Positions 1-9,353 of a DNA stretch of 64,000 nucleotides are shown here, piece by piece (within the stretch, counting starts at the first letter, position 1; each line of letters starts with the position of its first letter). The position numbers were made by a program, and so were the translations under genes. Below the pieces are notes generated by a model. That model was not told the origin of the DNA, did no database searches, and saw only the letters and a list, made by a program, of their open reading frames with translations. Source of the stretch: JASGDC01 sp047608145 (GTDB lineage: Bacteria; Actinomycetota; Actinomycetes; Actinomycetales; Micrococcaceae); contig JASGDC010000033.1 in assembly GCA_047608145.1 (NCBI GenBank), positions 9,525 through 73,524 on the forward strand. Reading direction: 5' to 3'.

Positions 1-401
1 TAACCGCAAAGAGACGCCAGCACAATACGTGGCACGAATCCTAAGACTGCTTCAAAAGCTGCTTGGTTATGATAATCAGGTGCTGGAGGCGAGATTTGGA
101 CAATATAAAAGGTTAACGATGCCAAAATTGATAAGAAAAAACCAAGCTTGATAGCTCGTTTTGTAGCTTTGAAACCATAAACTTCTGCAAGTAAGTCACC
201 GATAATATAAGTAAGTGGGAATAAGAAAGCTCCACCGTCCGTAATAAAGGGACCAAATTGGATTAATTTAGTCGCACAAATATTGGAGATGAGCAATAAA
301 ACACAGAAAGTAACAACAATAATATCGTAATTACCTGAACCTGCGCGCGCATAATATAACTTGTCTTTGACAATAGTTTTGTCTTTAATAATCTCTGTCA
401 T
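1..401 (-). CDS. yhhQ: Queuosine precursor transporter, YhhQ/VUT family (partial, C-terminus off the left edge)
   Basis: Reading the minus strand from the ATG at 401 gives about 133 codons open to the window edge. The protein has a short hydrophilic N-terminus, a membrane segment near residues 27-45 that contains ISNICATK, then the family signature GPFITDGGAFLFPLTYIIGD followed by EVYG. That signature is typical of the YhhQ/VUT family of integral membrane proteins, which import queuosine precursors (preQ0, preQ1 or queuine) for tRNA modification. Upstream sequence has only a weak AAGAGC ribosome site. The gene is divergent from the YbjQ gene at 489. No preQ1 riboswitch fold was recognised in the 87-base gap. 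The substrate is inferred from the family. Confidence 0.82.
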   Translation of the reverse strand, partial: MTEIIKDKTIVKDKLYYARAGSGNYDIIVVTFCVLLLISNICATKLIQFGPFITDGGAFLFPLTYIIGDLLAEVYGFKATKRAIKLGFFLSILASLTFYIVQISPPAPDYHNQAAFEAVLGFVPRIVLASLCG

Positions 402-488
402 AGCTCTTAATATATTAGCTTAAAGCTATAACTTTCTGTATTATTCGACTAAAATTAAACACAACGACATAAAAGAAAGAAGATTATT

Positions 489-851
489 ATGTTAATTTCA
501 ACTACGAATGACCTACCTGGCTGGGAAATCAAATATGTTTGTGGCGAGGTTTTTGGTTTAACTGCTCGTTCTCGTAACGTTGTTTCTCAATTTGGTGCAC
601 AGCTGAAAGCCCTTGTTGGTGGCGAAATGCAAGGTTTAACTACTAACCTGATGCACTCTCGTAACGAAGCAATCGAACGTATGAATCGTGAAGCTGCAGA
701 ACGCGGCGGTAACGCTGTCGTTGCAATGCGTTTTGACTCTAGTGAAATTGGTGATTTAGGAACTGAAGTTGCTGCTTATGGAACTGCAGTATTTGCGGTA
801 CCAGTTACTGATGATGCTAAGGAAGTAGCTCGTAAACTAGGATACCAGTAA
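489..851 (+). CDS. YbjQ/UPF0145 family protein
   Basis: A 120-residue protein, the usual length for UPF0145 (YbjQ). Recognisable features are the N-terminal ISTTNDLPGW, the central GLTARSRNVV, the helix MNREAAERGGNAVVAMRFD near residues 64-82, and a C-terminal AYGTAV strand. The family forms homo-oligomeric alpha/beta cores and is often labelled heavy-metal binding, but no function is established. A good AAAGAAAGAAG ribosome site precedes the ATG. It stands alone between the divergent yhhQ and a tRNA-Ser gene. No signal peptide or membrane segment, so it is likely cytoplasmic. Confidence 0.85.
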   Translation: MLISTTNDLPGWEIKYVCGEVFGLTARSRNVVSQFGAQLKALVGGEMQGLTTNLMHSRNEAIERMNREAAERGGNAVVAMRFDSSEIGDLGTEVAAYGTAVFAVPVTDDAKEVARKLGYQ

Positions 852-900
852 AAACGCAGTTAGCTATATATCTAAATAGTTGCTAAACTTTTGGATATTT

Positions 901-984
901 GGAGGTATCGACTAGCGGCCTATGTCACATGCTTGGAAAGCATGCGGGTTCACGCCCACGGGGGTTCGAATCCCCCTACCTCCG
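901..984 (+). tRNA. tRNA-Ser (anticodon GGA)
   Basis: The acceptor stem pairs GGAGGTA at 901-907 with TACCTCC at 977-983, with G984 as the discriminator. The anticodon loop TTGGAAA sits in a CATGC/GCATG stem, with anticodon GGA at 935-937. A long variable arm (about 946-959) is the class II mark of tRNA-Ser. The T arm is GGGGG-TTCGAAT-CCCCC at 960-976. CCA is not encoded. Confidence 0.96.
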
Positions 985-990
985 CGAAAA

Positions 991-1037
991 ATATGATTTT
1001 AATCTGTTTCAGTTATAAGAAACTATCAAAATCATAT
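991..1037. terminator. Bidirectional hairpin terminator between tRNA-Ser and the DUF6541 operon
   Basis: ATATGATTTT (991-1000) is the perfect inverted repeat of AAAATCATAT (1028-1037), with a second nested pair GTTTC/GAAAC at 1006-1010 and 1019-1023. On the minus strand the stem is followed by a T run (plus-strand A run at 986-991), so it should end the leftward operon whose last gene stops at 1043. It can also serve the rightward tRNA. Confidence 0.75.
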
Positions 1038-1042
1038 ATTCA

Positions 1043-3115
1043 TTATGAGTTACACGGCAGAACTTTAAATAATTTAGCTTCACCCTCTTGGGCTACAAGC
1101 TCCAGCCCAGGAGTATTATCGAGATTCCGCAAGCCGTTAAATTCAAGTCTTGGATGATTATCAAAATCATCTTTTCCGAAATCAATCGCATATTCCACGC
1201 CTAATCTTTCAGAAGTTTCGCAAACTTCTGAATTTGAATTAATTGTTTTAAAAGAGCTTGCAAGTAATTTTTTTTGTTGGTTTAGAGATGTCCCCATTAC
1301 TGGGTATACAAGTTGGCGCCCGGTATGTGGATAGATAGCTGTTGAGCCATTGAAGGGAACACCAATTATTGTTGCGTTTTCTGGAACTATGCGTTCAATA
1401 TCATCCATAAGTTTTAATTTATTATCGTCAAGGACTACTTCACTGGAGTTTGGTGCATAGGCATTCCTCTGAATCTGAGAAATAGCGAAGCGTGGTCCTT
1501 CATAGTAAAGTATAGATGCGGCTAACACGACTCCAAAACTAGAAATTAAAGTTATTGTAATCTCAGATACCCTTTTTATTTTAATAAAATCGTATTTTTC
1601 TTGTATTGTTCGGCAAGCACTTACTGTGCCCAATACAGCTAAAGGAGTAGTCAATACAACTTGAGCACCAATTACACGATATTGATCTGTGTAATAAAAT
1701 CCTGTCATAAACCTTCGGAAAGTAGTATCTGGTGTTCCTAGACCTATAATAAAGACAATACCCAGAAGAATATATCCATACAATAACCAACGATACTTCT
1801 TAATCTTAGTTGCATAGTAAAGCCCGATTACACTTAAGAATGCCAATATATAAGGAGAATGATATTCGACTTCAGTATTTCTTTCATTAGTCCAACGAAT
1901 AGAATTTGTTATCCAATCAACAATTGCGCCAGGTACCTTTTTTGTCGGTGGCCACATTGACATGCTAGCAGTATGTCGCATGACATAAAGTTGTATGGTT
2001 GTCACAATAAGTGAAAGCACTAAAAATATAAACCCTGATTTCTTATCTTGCATTCTAAAGGCTTTATAAGCTGCGCTTAACATAATTCCAATTCCCATAA
2101 AATAACTGAAAAATATAGTATTAGGCTGTGCTAGGAGCATCACTGTAGTACTAAGGATAAGTAGTATTAGAGAAGGTACTTTGTGAGTTTTCACAGGTGT
2201 TTTCCCAACAAAAAGAAGAATAGCAGCTATAAATATGGGGAGTATTACTACACTTAATAAATTTGGAAATAAGCCACCAAAGTTAAAATAACGATATGGA
2301 AAACCAGTAAAACTAACGCAAAATAACACTGTTAAACTCAATGGGAAAGGTTTATTACCCCAAATTACATAAGAAAGGAATAAGCATGAAATAACCCACA
2401 AACCAGCAGAAATTACAACTGAAAAAACATTAAACGCAACAATAATTGTACTGTGACTAATTTGCGTTAAAGATACAACATTAGCGTGAAACAAGGAAGG
2501 ATAGAATGTAGAACTTCCGATTTGAAGAAAATCGTTAATATGAAAAGGAGATAAATTCCCACTTTTGAGAGCAGCTTCTGATGCACTAAGGTGGTATGCA
2601 GCATCCCACTTTTGATTAGACCATTGCGGATTGCCTATGCCTCCCATTGTGACTTTAGCCGCAAAAGCAATTGAAATAACTACTGAAAAAATAACGAGAT
2701 ATAATTGTCGCTTAGGCATTTTATTAGCAGTAGGTATCAGAAGGAAAGAAATATGCCTTTTAATAAGGAAACTGAGCGTAGTGCATCCAAAAGCTACAAT
2801 AAATGGCGCTACCCAACTCCATGCAATATCCAGGTCAGGAAGAATTACAATCAATATGGATTGAAAAAATAAAGTCACCAACGGGGCAAGTGTCATGCGC
2901 ACTATCCAATGCATTCTAACTCTAAGTAAAGCCAATAGCCCTGGACCTACTAGGATAAAAATAGAATAAACAAAGACGTAAAGGTCTGGCAACCAATAAT
3001 ATAATCCTGATCCATGAACATCTTGAGTCATATCTAAGATATTACTGGGTATTAACAGTTTTTGTCCAAGTTCCATCTTAAAAACATCTACAATAATCCA
3101 TATAACTAAGGGCAA
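1043..3115 (-). CDS. DUF6541 family polytopic membrane protein (paralog 1)
   Basis: A long membrane protein of up to 690 residues with roughly a dozen hydrophobic segments and a soluble C-terminal domain. It shares an ordered motif set with three other proteins in this window: WDAAYH near residue 170, YPSLFH, GGLFPN, WY/YYTDQYR, a late NGSTAIYPHTGR block, and a tail with NLDNTPGLEL, GEAKLFK and a final Cys. These mark the actinobacterial DUF6541 family, whose biochemical function is unknown. The listed start is a TTG overlapping the upstream gene's stop by 10 bases; ATGs at 3076 and 3031 are alternatives and 3031 aligns best with the short N-termini of the paralogs. It is the last gene of a leftward operon behind a glycosyltransferase and a second DUF6541 gene, which suggests an envelope-glycan role, possibly as a GT-C enzyme (inference). 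Confidence 0.8.
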   Translation of the reverse strand: MPLVIWIIVDVFKMELGQKLLIPSNILDMTQDVHGSGLYYWLPDLYVFVYSIFILVGPGLLALLRVRMHWIVRMTLAPLVTLFFQSILIVILPDLDIAWSWVAPFIVAFGCTTLSFLIKRHISFLLIPTANKMPKRQLYLVIFSVVISIAFAAKVTMGGIGNPQWSNQKWDAAYHLSASEAALKSGNLSPFHINDFLQIGSSTFYPSLFHANVVSLTQISHSTIIVAFNVFSVVISAGLWVISCLFLSYVIWGNKPFPLSLTVLFCVSFTGFPYRYFNFGGLFPNLLSVVILPIFIAAILLFVGKTPVKTHKVPSLILLILSTTVMLLAQPNTIFFSYFMGIGIMLSAAYKAFRMQDKKSGFIFLVLSLIVTTIQLYVMRHTASMSMWPPTKKVPGAIVDWITNSIRWTNERNTEVEYHSPYILAFLSVIGLYYATKIKKYRWLLYGYILLGIVFIIGLGTPDTTFRRFMTGFYYTDQYRVIGAQVVLTTPLAVLGTVSACRTIQEKYDFIKIKRVSEITITLISSFGVVLAASILYYEGPRFAISQIQRNAYAPNSSEVVLDDNKLKLMDDIERIVPENATIIGVPFNGSTAIYPHTGRQLVYPVMGTSLNQQKKLLASSFKTINSNSEVCETSERLGVEYAIDFGKDDFDNHPRLEFNGLRNLDNTPGLELVAQEGEAKLFKVLPCNS

Positions 3116-5034
3116 GCAGTAATCTTATATAACTTCGCATTTCCTTTTTGGTCTTCTAATTTAAAACCTGGTGAATTATCCAAATTTTGATAACCAACAA
3201 AATCTCTTCCAGCAGGTTGATTTGGAGGATTCTGATCAATTGGCATTGTGGAGTCCATATAATTAGTTCCAAAATCCAAAACATACTTGATATTCTTTGC
3301 TTTAACAGCTGTGCAAACTGTTGGGTCACTGCTAACTTTGTTAAGTTTAGTAGCAATTACACGTTCATTATTATCTTGATAGTACGTACCGAGCATTGGA
3401 AAAAGTACATGCCTATCTGTTAATGCATAAACCAACGATCCTCCATTAAAGGGATTATCAGCTATCACTGCATCCTCCGGAACTTTTTTTGAAATGTCTG
3501 AGATTAGCTGCAGTTTATTTTGATCCATAAGCGATGAGTCCGGGTTTGGATAATAAGTCGTTTCAAAAATATTTTTAATACTTTGTTTAACACCAATACT
3601 TTGCGTTGCAATCAAAGCTACTATACTAGCTGCTGCAAAAAATTGCTTTAGATAATTTTGTGGAATTAATTTAGCAAGTTCATCAACTAATACACAAACT
3701 AGTGGCACTGCATAAATAACCGCAAACGCTGCGATACGGTTACCATCGTTATACCATATTCCAGTTAAAATACTTCTAAATTGTCCCTCGGGGTAAGCAA
3801 CACAAACGACATAAATAAAAGCTCCAATTAAAAAGCCAAAACTTAAGAAACGCCATTTTGGGCGCACCAGTGATATGATAAAGCCGGCAACTACAGCAAT
3901 TGTGATTACATGGAACTTTTCTGACATATAGCTTGTGTTAAACCAGTTATAAATTCCTTCTACGATATTCTGATTTGGTTTCCATAAATACGGCACCGTC
4001 AGCTTTACCCATACAATACTAATAGTAATAACTACAATAATCGTAATTACGAAAAAAATTAGTTTTCCACTTTTTGTTTTTGCATTAGAAATTAATTGAA
4101 TACTATATTCCACCAACAAAGGAATAACTAAGATAAAAGTGGAGAAAATTGCATTTGGGTGAGAAAAAGCAGTACCAGCGAGAATAGTAACTACAATCGA
4201 GAAAGCCATTACCTGCTTTAATTCAATATGCTCTGGCTTTCGCACCACGATATAGATACTGGCAACTAATAATGGAATAAACGAATACCCAAGAATGTTA
4301 GGGAGTAGTCCTCCAGTTGCTAAAAGTGCATATGGAAAAATCGGGAATGTCCCCGCTAATAAAGTACCAATACTCCAAATTGCTGGATACTTAGGAAATA
4401 ATACATAAATTAAGAATAGCATTGAACAAATCCATAATTGTGATGCTATGAAAACAGTAAAGATATTATATGCTATTGGAATTGTAGTGTGAGTCAAAGA
4501 GATAATTTGCGCAACGAACTCATGAAAAACTGCTGGGTAAAAAACATTAACTCTACCTTGCAAAAAATTACTAATAGTAAATGGTGAAGCAGAACCTGAA
4601 TCTATAATATATCTAATAGCATTTTGATGAAATACTCCATCCCAACTTAATGCTGGATTTTTTGGGTTAAGTATAGTTCTTAACATATGGTAACCAATAA
4701 TTGCACTACCGATTAACCAAGATACAAGCAAATACTTATCTTCCGTATTTAACTTAAAATCTATTCTGAGTTTCTCTCCTTTTAACGATGAAACTCCAAG
4801 AATAAAAAATGCTAATGGTAGTGCGGACCACCAACTCCACTTAATATGAATGAAATTAAATGCAATTGCCGAAATAGTGACAAGAAGAGCACTAAAAACA
4901 GGGGCAAAAAATAGAGTATATTTAAGTTTTATTCTAAGGCTTATCCCAATTACAATCCCTGGTAAATAAACTAAAAGAAAACTTACTGCGTAAACTCCAA
5001 TAGTAGGAAACCAGTTAATTAATACTTCACGCAT
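3106..5034 (-). CDS. DUF6541 family polytopic membrane protein (paralog 2)
   Basis: A 642-residue membrane protein that starts with a signal-anchor-like helix (VYAVSFLLVYLPGIVIG). Ordered DUF6541 motifs: WDGVFHQNA near residues 131-139, YPAVFH, GGLLPN, SHPNA, WYNDGNR, NPFNGGSLVYALTDR, and a C-terminal NLDNSPGFKL followed by GNAKLYKITAC. The ATG at 5034 has a good AAGGAAC site 5 bases upstream. It lies 27 bases after a glycosyltransferase and overlaps the next DUF6541 gene, so the three are probably one transcript. Membrane location is clear from the sequence. The function is unknown; the conserved acidic residue in the first large exterior loop and the neighbours fit a polyprenyl-phosphate-sugar-dependent glycosyltransferase, but that is inference. 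Confidence 0.85.
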   Translation of the reverse strand: MREVLINWFPTIGVYAVSFLLVYLPGIVIGISLRIKLKYTLFFAPVFSALLVTISAIAFNFIHIKWSWWSALPLAFFILGVSSLKGEKLRIDFKLNTEDKYLLVSWLIGSAIIGYHMLRTILNPKNPALSWDGVFHQNAIRYIIDSGSASPFTISNFLQGRVNVFYPAVFHEFVAQIISLTHTTIPIAYNIFTVFIASQLWICSMLFLIYVLFPKYPAIWSIGTLLAGTFPIFPYALLATGGLLPNILGYSFIPLLVASIYIVVRKPEHIELKQVMAFSIVVTILAGTAFSHPNAIFSTFILVIPLLVEYSIQLISNAKTKSGKLIFFVITIIVVITISIVWVKLTVPYLWKPNQNIVEGIYNWFNTSYMSEKFHVITIAVVAGFIISLVRPKWRFLSFGFLIGAFIYVVCVAYPEGQFRSILTGIWYNDGNRIAAFAVIYAVPLVCVLVDELAKLIPQNYLKQFFAAASIVALIATQSIGVKQSIKNIFETTYYPNPDSSLMDQNKLQLISDISKKVPEDAVIADNPFNGGSLVYALTDRHVLFPMLGTYYQDNNERVIATKLNKVSSDPTVCTAVKAKNIKYVLDFGTNYMDSTMPIDQNPPNQPAGRDFVGYQNLDNSPGFKLEDQKGNAKLYKITACP

Positions 5035-5061
5035 TAGTGTTCCTTATTGTCACTTTATATA

Positions 5062-6135
5062 CTATGCATTACTGATATTTTTAAAGTAAAGAGCTAAATC
5101 TGCTACTTGTTGCTCAAATACTGCTTTTTCATTAGCAACCTTATTACGATACACTTCCTGTAATTTAAAAAGTTCATCGTAAAAATTTTCATCATGAGAA
5201 AGTCTCTTAAACATTTTAGTTGTATTAATCAATATATCCTTATCATAAGGAATTTTAGACTGATCTCCAATAGGGAAATCAGTATCATTATCAGCAACAG
5301 CACCTCTGTTTGCGAGTAGTAATAAACACTGATTAAGAGCAGCTTCACGAGGCAAACCATCGTTTCCTGGTTGTGGCCCAAAGTCTAAGAAATATCGGCT
5401 TTCTTTAAGCACTTCCTGGACTTGCTGGTAATTCATATCTTTAATACCAATAAAATTAAATTCTGGGAGGGTTTTGAATAGTTTTTCGATTAACCCTTGG
5501 TCTTTCGTAGCACTATAAGCAATCTGCATTTGGCTTTTATTGGTATTAGAATCTATTCCTACCATATTTTTATAATCTATAAGTGGTATACCATCCTTAT
5601 TAAAACATTTCTTAACCCAATTATGTGAATATTCCGTCTGTATTAAATGCACAATTTCTGGGTGTTCTTTTATTTTATTTTGGTATTTTTTAGGGTCTTT
5701 AGCACGCCATTTAAACACCTTCATACCGATACTTAGTATATTACTTCTACCTTTTGAATCTAAAGGATTTAAATTTGAGCGCAATAATACAGGAATCGAA
5801 TCTACAACTTGTAATTTCGGGAAAGTTGGAGAGTAATTAACACTAACCCACCAAATAAACTTATGCTTACTTTTCATACTCAATAGGTAATTTATGTAAT
5901 TTCGAGACTCAGGTGAAATTATGATATCCGTGTCACTAATTGCTGAAAATTTGATTTCTGGACAGTTATAGCTTGCGTATTGTTTTACAGGTTTTTCTTT
6001 TTCAGTTTCTGGGATAGCAACTAAATATGCTGCAATCCCTTCTTTATTTAATTGTGAAACAAGTTGGTGAAAAGCTTCAGGACCACCAGTTTGAAGCCCC
6101 TTAGGGTACAAAACTACCACTCTAAAATTGTTCAT
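5062..6135 (-). CDS. GT-B-like glycosyltransferase
   Basis: A 357-residue soluble protein. The N-terminus has the Rossmann-like opening VVVLYPKGLQTGGPEAFHQL, common in GT4-type enzymes. The C-terminal half has a nucleotide-sugar-site-like region with FLDFGPQPGNDGLPREAAL near residues 250-270, where the Pro-Arg-Glu-Ala segment stands in for the usual E(x7)E site. The ATG at 6135 is preceded by AAGGGTAGA. It is the first gene of the leftward operon with two DUF6541 genes and is divergent from another GT-B enzyme. Donor and acceptor are unknown; it probably builds part of an envelope glycan in the cytoplasm. Confidence 0.7.
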   Translation of the reverse strand: MNNFRVVVLYPKGLQTGGPEAFHQLVSQLNKEGIAAYLVAIPETEKEKPVKQYASYNCPEIKFSAISDTDIIISPESRNYINYLLSMKSKHKFIWWVSVNYSPTFPKLQVVDSIPVLLRSNLNPLDSKGRSNILSIGMKVFKWRAKDPKKYQNKIKEHPEIVHLIQTEYSHNWVKKCFNKDGIPLIDYKNMVGIDSNTNKSQMQIAYSATKDQGLIEKLFKTLPEFNFIGIKDMNYQQVQEVLKESRYFLDFGPQPGNDGLPREAALNQCLLLLANRGAVADNDTDFPIGDQSKIPYDKDILINTTKMFKRLSHDENFYDELFKLQEVYRNKVANEKAVFEQQVADLALYFKNISNA

Positions 6136-6253
6136 TCTACCCTTCCGCTATGATATTAACAATAAATATAATATACATACTACCAAACTATAGTTTTTAT
6201 ATTATTTTTATTTCGAAGCTATAAAAGTACCAGCTATATGAGAAAATATATTT

Positions 6254-7408
6254 ATGAAAAAAATTATTATTGCTACTAGAATTTATGCTCCAGAACCAGC
6301 AGCAGCCGCTTTTAGGTTACGTAATTTAGCCAAAGGTTTTACCTCATTAAGAGCGAAAACAAAAGTAATAACTACTACTGTTCCTAATCTTAAAGAAGAA
6401 CTTAATGACAAAGATGTCACTATCGAACGCAAATGGGCACTTCGAAACAAACAAGGGAATATTAAAGGTTATTTAAACTATTTAAGTTTCGATATTCCAC
6501 TCTTTATTAGAATGCTTAAAGCAGAAACTCCAGATGTTTATGTAAGTGAACCACCAGTCACTACTGCCACCGTAGTAAATACTGTAGCAAGATTGCGTAA
6601 ACGCCCATGGGCATACTATGCGGCAGATGTTTGGAGCGTTGCAGCAAAGTCTTTTGGTGCTCCAGCTCAGATTGTAAAAGCGCTTGAAATATTAGAGTGC
6701 AAAATGCTTAATTTCTCAAACCTTGTTTTAACTGTTTCACCAAATATGTCACAACAACTTCAAGATATCGGTGTAAAACCTGAAAAGATTGAAATTGTTG
6801 GCAATGGGGTTGATATGAGTATATTCAATTCTGAAGCAGATAAACCAAACCATAAACTAGCTCAGAAACCTTACTTTATATATGCTGGAACTCTGTCTGC
6901 TTGGCAAGGTACTGATATATTTATTAATGCATTACCAAAAGTGCTAGAAAAATACCCAAATATGAACATAATCATTCTGGGGCAAGGTGACCACGAACAA
7001 GCACTACGTGGTGCAGCAACAAAAGCTGCACCAAATAACGTACATTTTCTTGGCGTAAAACCTGGCGAAGAAGCTGCTAAATGGATTGCTCATGCTGAGG
7101 CTTCCCTTGCTAGTGTTGACCCAGCACAAGGCTATACCGTCGCCCAGCCTACTAAGACTTTTGCAGCTTCTGCATGTGGAACTCCCGTGATTTATGCAGG
7201 CAATGATGCTGGTAGTGAACTTGTTAAGCGTGAAAATCTTGGAATTGCCGTAGATTATCAAATACCAGAAGTAGCTGATGCTATGTTAGAAATGTTAAAT
7301 AACCCATGGCAAAATCGTAAAAGACTTAGCAATTGGGCTAGCGAGAATGCTTCATTACAGAATATCGGGAAAAAAGCTGCGGAGCTTATTCTTAATTTAA
7401 CTTCTTAG
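6254..7408 (+). CDS. Glycosyltransferase family 4 (GT-B fold, WbuB-like)
   Basis: A 384-residue GT4 enzyme. The N-terminal domain starts ATRIYAPEPAAAAFRLRNLA, the loop seen in WbuB-type enzymes. The hinge has GNGVDMSIFN near residues 185-195, the second Rossmann domain begins FIYAGTLSAWQGTDIFI, then ILGQGDHEQAL, VHFLGVKPGEEAAKWI and a donor-site region PTKTFAASACGTPVIY with a Gly-Thr-Pro turn. This is a cytoplasmic or membrane-edge enzyme that moves a sugar from an activated donor to a lipid carrier or growing glycan. The specific sugar cannot be read from sequence. Its last 17 bases overlap the convergent GT2 gene. Confidence 0.88.
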   Translation: MKKIIIATRIYAPEPAAAAFRLRNLAKGFTSLRAKTKVITTTVPNLKEELNDKDVTIERKWALRNKQGNIKGYLNYLSFDIPLFIRMLKAETPDVYVSEPPVTTATVVNTVARLRKRPWAYYAADVWSVAAKSFGAPAQIVKALEILECKMLNFSNLVLTVSPNMSQQLQDIGVKPEKIEIVGNGVDMSIFNSEADKPNHKLAQKPYFIYAGTLSAWQGTDIFINALPKVLEKYPNMNIIILGQGDHEQALRGAATKAAPNNVHFLGVKPGEEAAKWIAHAEASLASVDPAQGYTVAQPTKTFAASACGTPVIYAGNDAGSELVKRENLGIAVDYQIPEVADAMLEMLNNPWQNRKRLSNWASENASLQNIGKKAAELILNLTS

Positions 7409-8231
7409 CCCCATACAGCATCTCATAGCCGTGTTTAGCTGCTTGCACCTTACACTTTAGTATTTTCTTGCTTTGCCATGTGCCAAAAGTATAGTTTGTA
7501 ATATGATGCACTACCACAGAAGGTATTAATATAATGCGCAAACCTAACTTTTTACATTGTTCAGCAATATAAAGCTCTTCACCGTATAAAAATACTTCGT
7601 AATTGAAGTTACCACCACGAGCAAAAAACTCACTTGTAAAAATCATAAAAGAACCATGTGCGGCGTATATATCTTGTTCTTTAAGCTTTATGTCTCTTTT
7701 ATTACCAAGTTTTTCACGTAGAGCAGAAGAATATAAATCTACTAAAGTGGAAAATTGGGAGGCCCAAGTATTTGCGTGCATGTAAGTACGCAATTTCATT
7801 GCTTTTTCACTTGGACGATTTTTTAACATCGGATTTTGATGGCTATTACGTTTAATTGAATAAATATCTGGAGCAAAAACCCCAACATCGTCATAATTTT
7901 CAGTAATATTAACTAATTCCTGTAGAGTATTTTCATTGTCAAAATACAAATCAAGATTAGACACTATCACTATGTCATTACTATCTACTTCACGAATATT
8001 CTTACTAAAACCATACTGGGCAGCTCCAAAGAAACCTTGGTTCTTTTTTGCATCAATGATTTTAACTCTTGCATCGTCAGAAATATCTCTAAGTTTATTA
8101 AGTTCAGACGTGTTCTCACTATTATCAACAATGTAAAGGGTCCAATCTTTGTATGTTTGCGATTGAAAAGATTCGATATATTGTTTTGCGACATCTGAAG
8201 AAAAGTAATTAACAGCTAGGACATTTAACAC
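7392..8231 (-). CDS. Glycosyltransferase family 2 (GT-A fold)
   Basis: A 279-residue GT2 enzyme. The N-terminus LAVNYFSSDVAKQYIESFQSQ leads into LYIVDNSEN, and the metal-binding region is IVSNLDLYFDNE near residues 90-101. The C-terminal half has GGNFNYEVFLYGEELYIAEQ, the typical acceptor/catalytic segment of rhamnosyl- and galactosyltransferase-like GT2 proteins. The start is a GTG with a strong GGAGG six bases upstream (plus-strand CCTCC at 8238-8242). Convergent with the GT4 gene, overlapping 17 bases. Probably an envelope glycan enzyme. Confidence 0.88.
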   Translation of the reverse strand: MLNVLAVNYFSSDVAKQYIESFQSQTYKDWTLYIVDNSENTSELNKLRDISDDARVKIIDAKKNQGFFGAAQYGFSKNIREVDSNDIVIVSNLDLYFDNENTLQELVNITENYDDVGVFAPDIYSIKRNSHQNPMLKNRPSEKAMKLRTYMHANTWASQFSTLVDLYSSALREKLGNKRDIKLKEQDIYAAHGSFMIFTSEFFARGGNFNYEVFLYGEELYIAEQCKKLGLRIILIPSVVVHHITNYTFGTWQSKKILKCKVQAAKHGYEMLYGAKKLN

Positions 8232-8357
8232 TTAAATCCTCCATTTTAATTGTTAAAGTTTAAGAAAATGCTTACGCTCTTAAACTCTTATTTATAATTT
8301 ATAATACGCTAGAATTAAGGTAGTTTTAGATATAACTTAGAGAACAGGTATAAGTAT

Positions 8358-9350
8358 ATGAGTAATAATAATTTTGGGGTCATAGTTATGGCTTGCTATA
8401 AACCTCGTGAAGATCTCTTAACTCAGCAACTAAAATCCATTCAAAATCAGACACATCAAAACTTTAAATGTATTCTAAGTAGTGATGGCGATCCTAAACT
8501 ACTTGAAGAATTAGTTACAAAAATCTGTAAAGGTGACCCCCGTTTTGAAGTAATAGGTTTCAAAACACGTTTAGGGTTTCCTGGAAACTTTGAAAGAGGT
8601 TTGAAGCACCTACCAGAAAAAACTAAATGGATTGCATTAAGCGATCAGGATGATTATTGGTATCCTGAAAAACTAAAAACTCTCATACCTTATTTATCTA
8701 AATATTCTTTAGTTTCAGGGCAAGCAAATGTAGTTACTAGCGACAAATCTACCATGGTAGGCAAGAAAAGTGATAAAACTACTGATCGAGCAGCTGTTTC
8801 TGCTAGAGGTCTTATTATGCAAAATCAAATAACAGGGAGTTTCTCTATGCTCTCTCCAGAAGTACTTGACATTGCACTGCCTATACCTAAAATGAATGAC
8901 CAAACTGTTTACCATGATCAATGGCTTGGGCTTTGTGCTATAGCCTTAAAAGGTATCCATATAGTCGATATTCCATTACAGAACTATGTACAACATTCAA
9001 ATAATTTTGTAGGAGAGGCTAAAAACGGTCCAATCATAGGTTTCTTAAATACTATGAAAAAATGGAAAAATAAGTTCCCAGAAGCAAATAACTTCAACCT
9101 AGTAAGACTTGGACTACATGACTTACATAACTCTGGCGTTGGTAAGAATATGTTTATAACTAAGACATTACAAAAAAGGCTAGAAGTTAAAAATATAGAA
9201 CCAAATCAGCAAATTAGAGATTTGTTTGATGTTTATACAGCAACGAAAAATAGTAAATTTATTATTGCTAAAGCCATAATAAATAACGTGCAGAACAAAG
9301 AAACTTCTAAACAGAGAGCTGTAGAGTTACTAGTCGGTTTGCCTTTTTAA
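8358..9350 (+). CDS. Glycosyltransferase family 2 (rhamnosyltransferase-like)
   Basis: A 330-residue GT2 protein. It opens VIVMACYKPREDLLTQQLKSIQNQT, carries SSDGDPKLLEEL, then the metal and donor motif LSDQDDYWYPEKL near residues 94-106, and YHDQWLGLCAIALKG near 186-200. The SDQDD(Y/I)W string is typical of RfbN/RfbF-like rhamnosyl- and related transferases. It is flanked by GT and ugd genes, so it likely acts in the same glycan pathway. Donor specificity is not shown by the sequence. Confidence 0.88.
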   Translation: MSNNNFGVIVMACYKPREDLLTQQLKSIQNQTHQNFKCILSSDGDPKLLEELVTKICKGDPRFEVIGFKTRLGFPGNFERGLKHLPEKTKWIALSDQDDYWYPEKLKTLIPYLSKYSLVSGQANVVTSDKSTMVGKKSDKTTDRAAVSARGLIMQNQITGSFSMLSPEVLDIALPIPKMNDQTVYHDQWLGLCAIALKGIHIVDIPLQNYVQHSNNFVGEAKNGPIIGFLNTMKKWKNKFPEANNFNLVRLGLHDLHNSGVGKNMFITKTLQKRLEVKNIEPNQQIRDLFDVYTATKNSKFIIAKAIINNVQNKETSKQRAVELLVGLPF

Positions 9351-9353
9351 TTT

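Noticed and set aside
402..488. Possible preQ1 riboswitch before the queuosine-precursor transporter
   Set aside because: Only a short AGCTTTAAGCT hairpin is visible; the conserved A-rich tail and loop of preQ1 classes are missing.
891..1157. 88-residue open frame over the tRNA-Ser gene
   Set aside because: It runs through the tRNA and the terminator; it has no ribosome site or family match.
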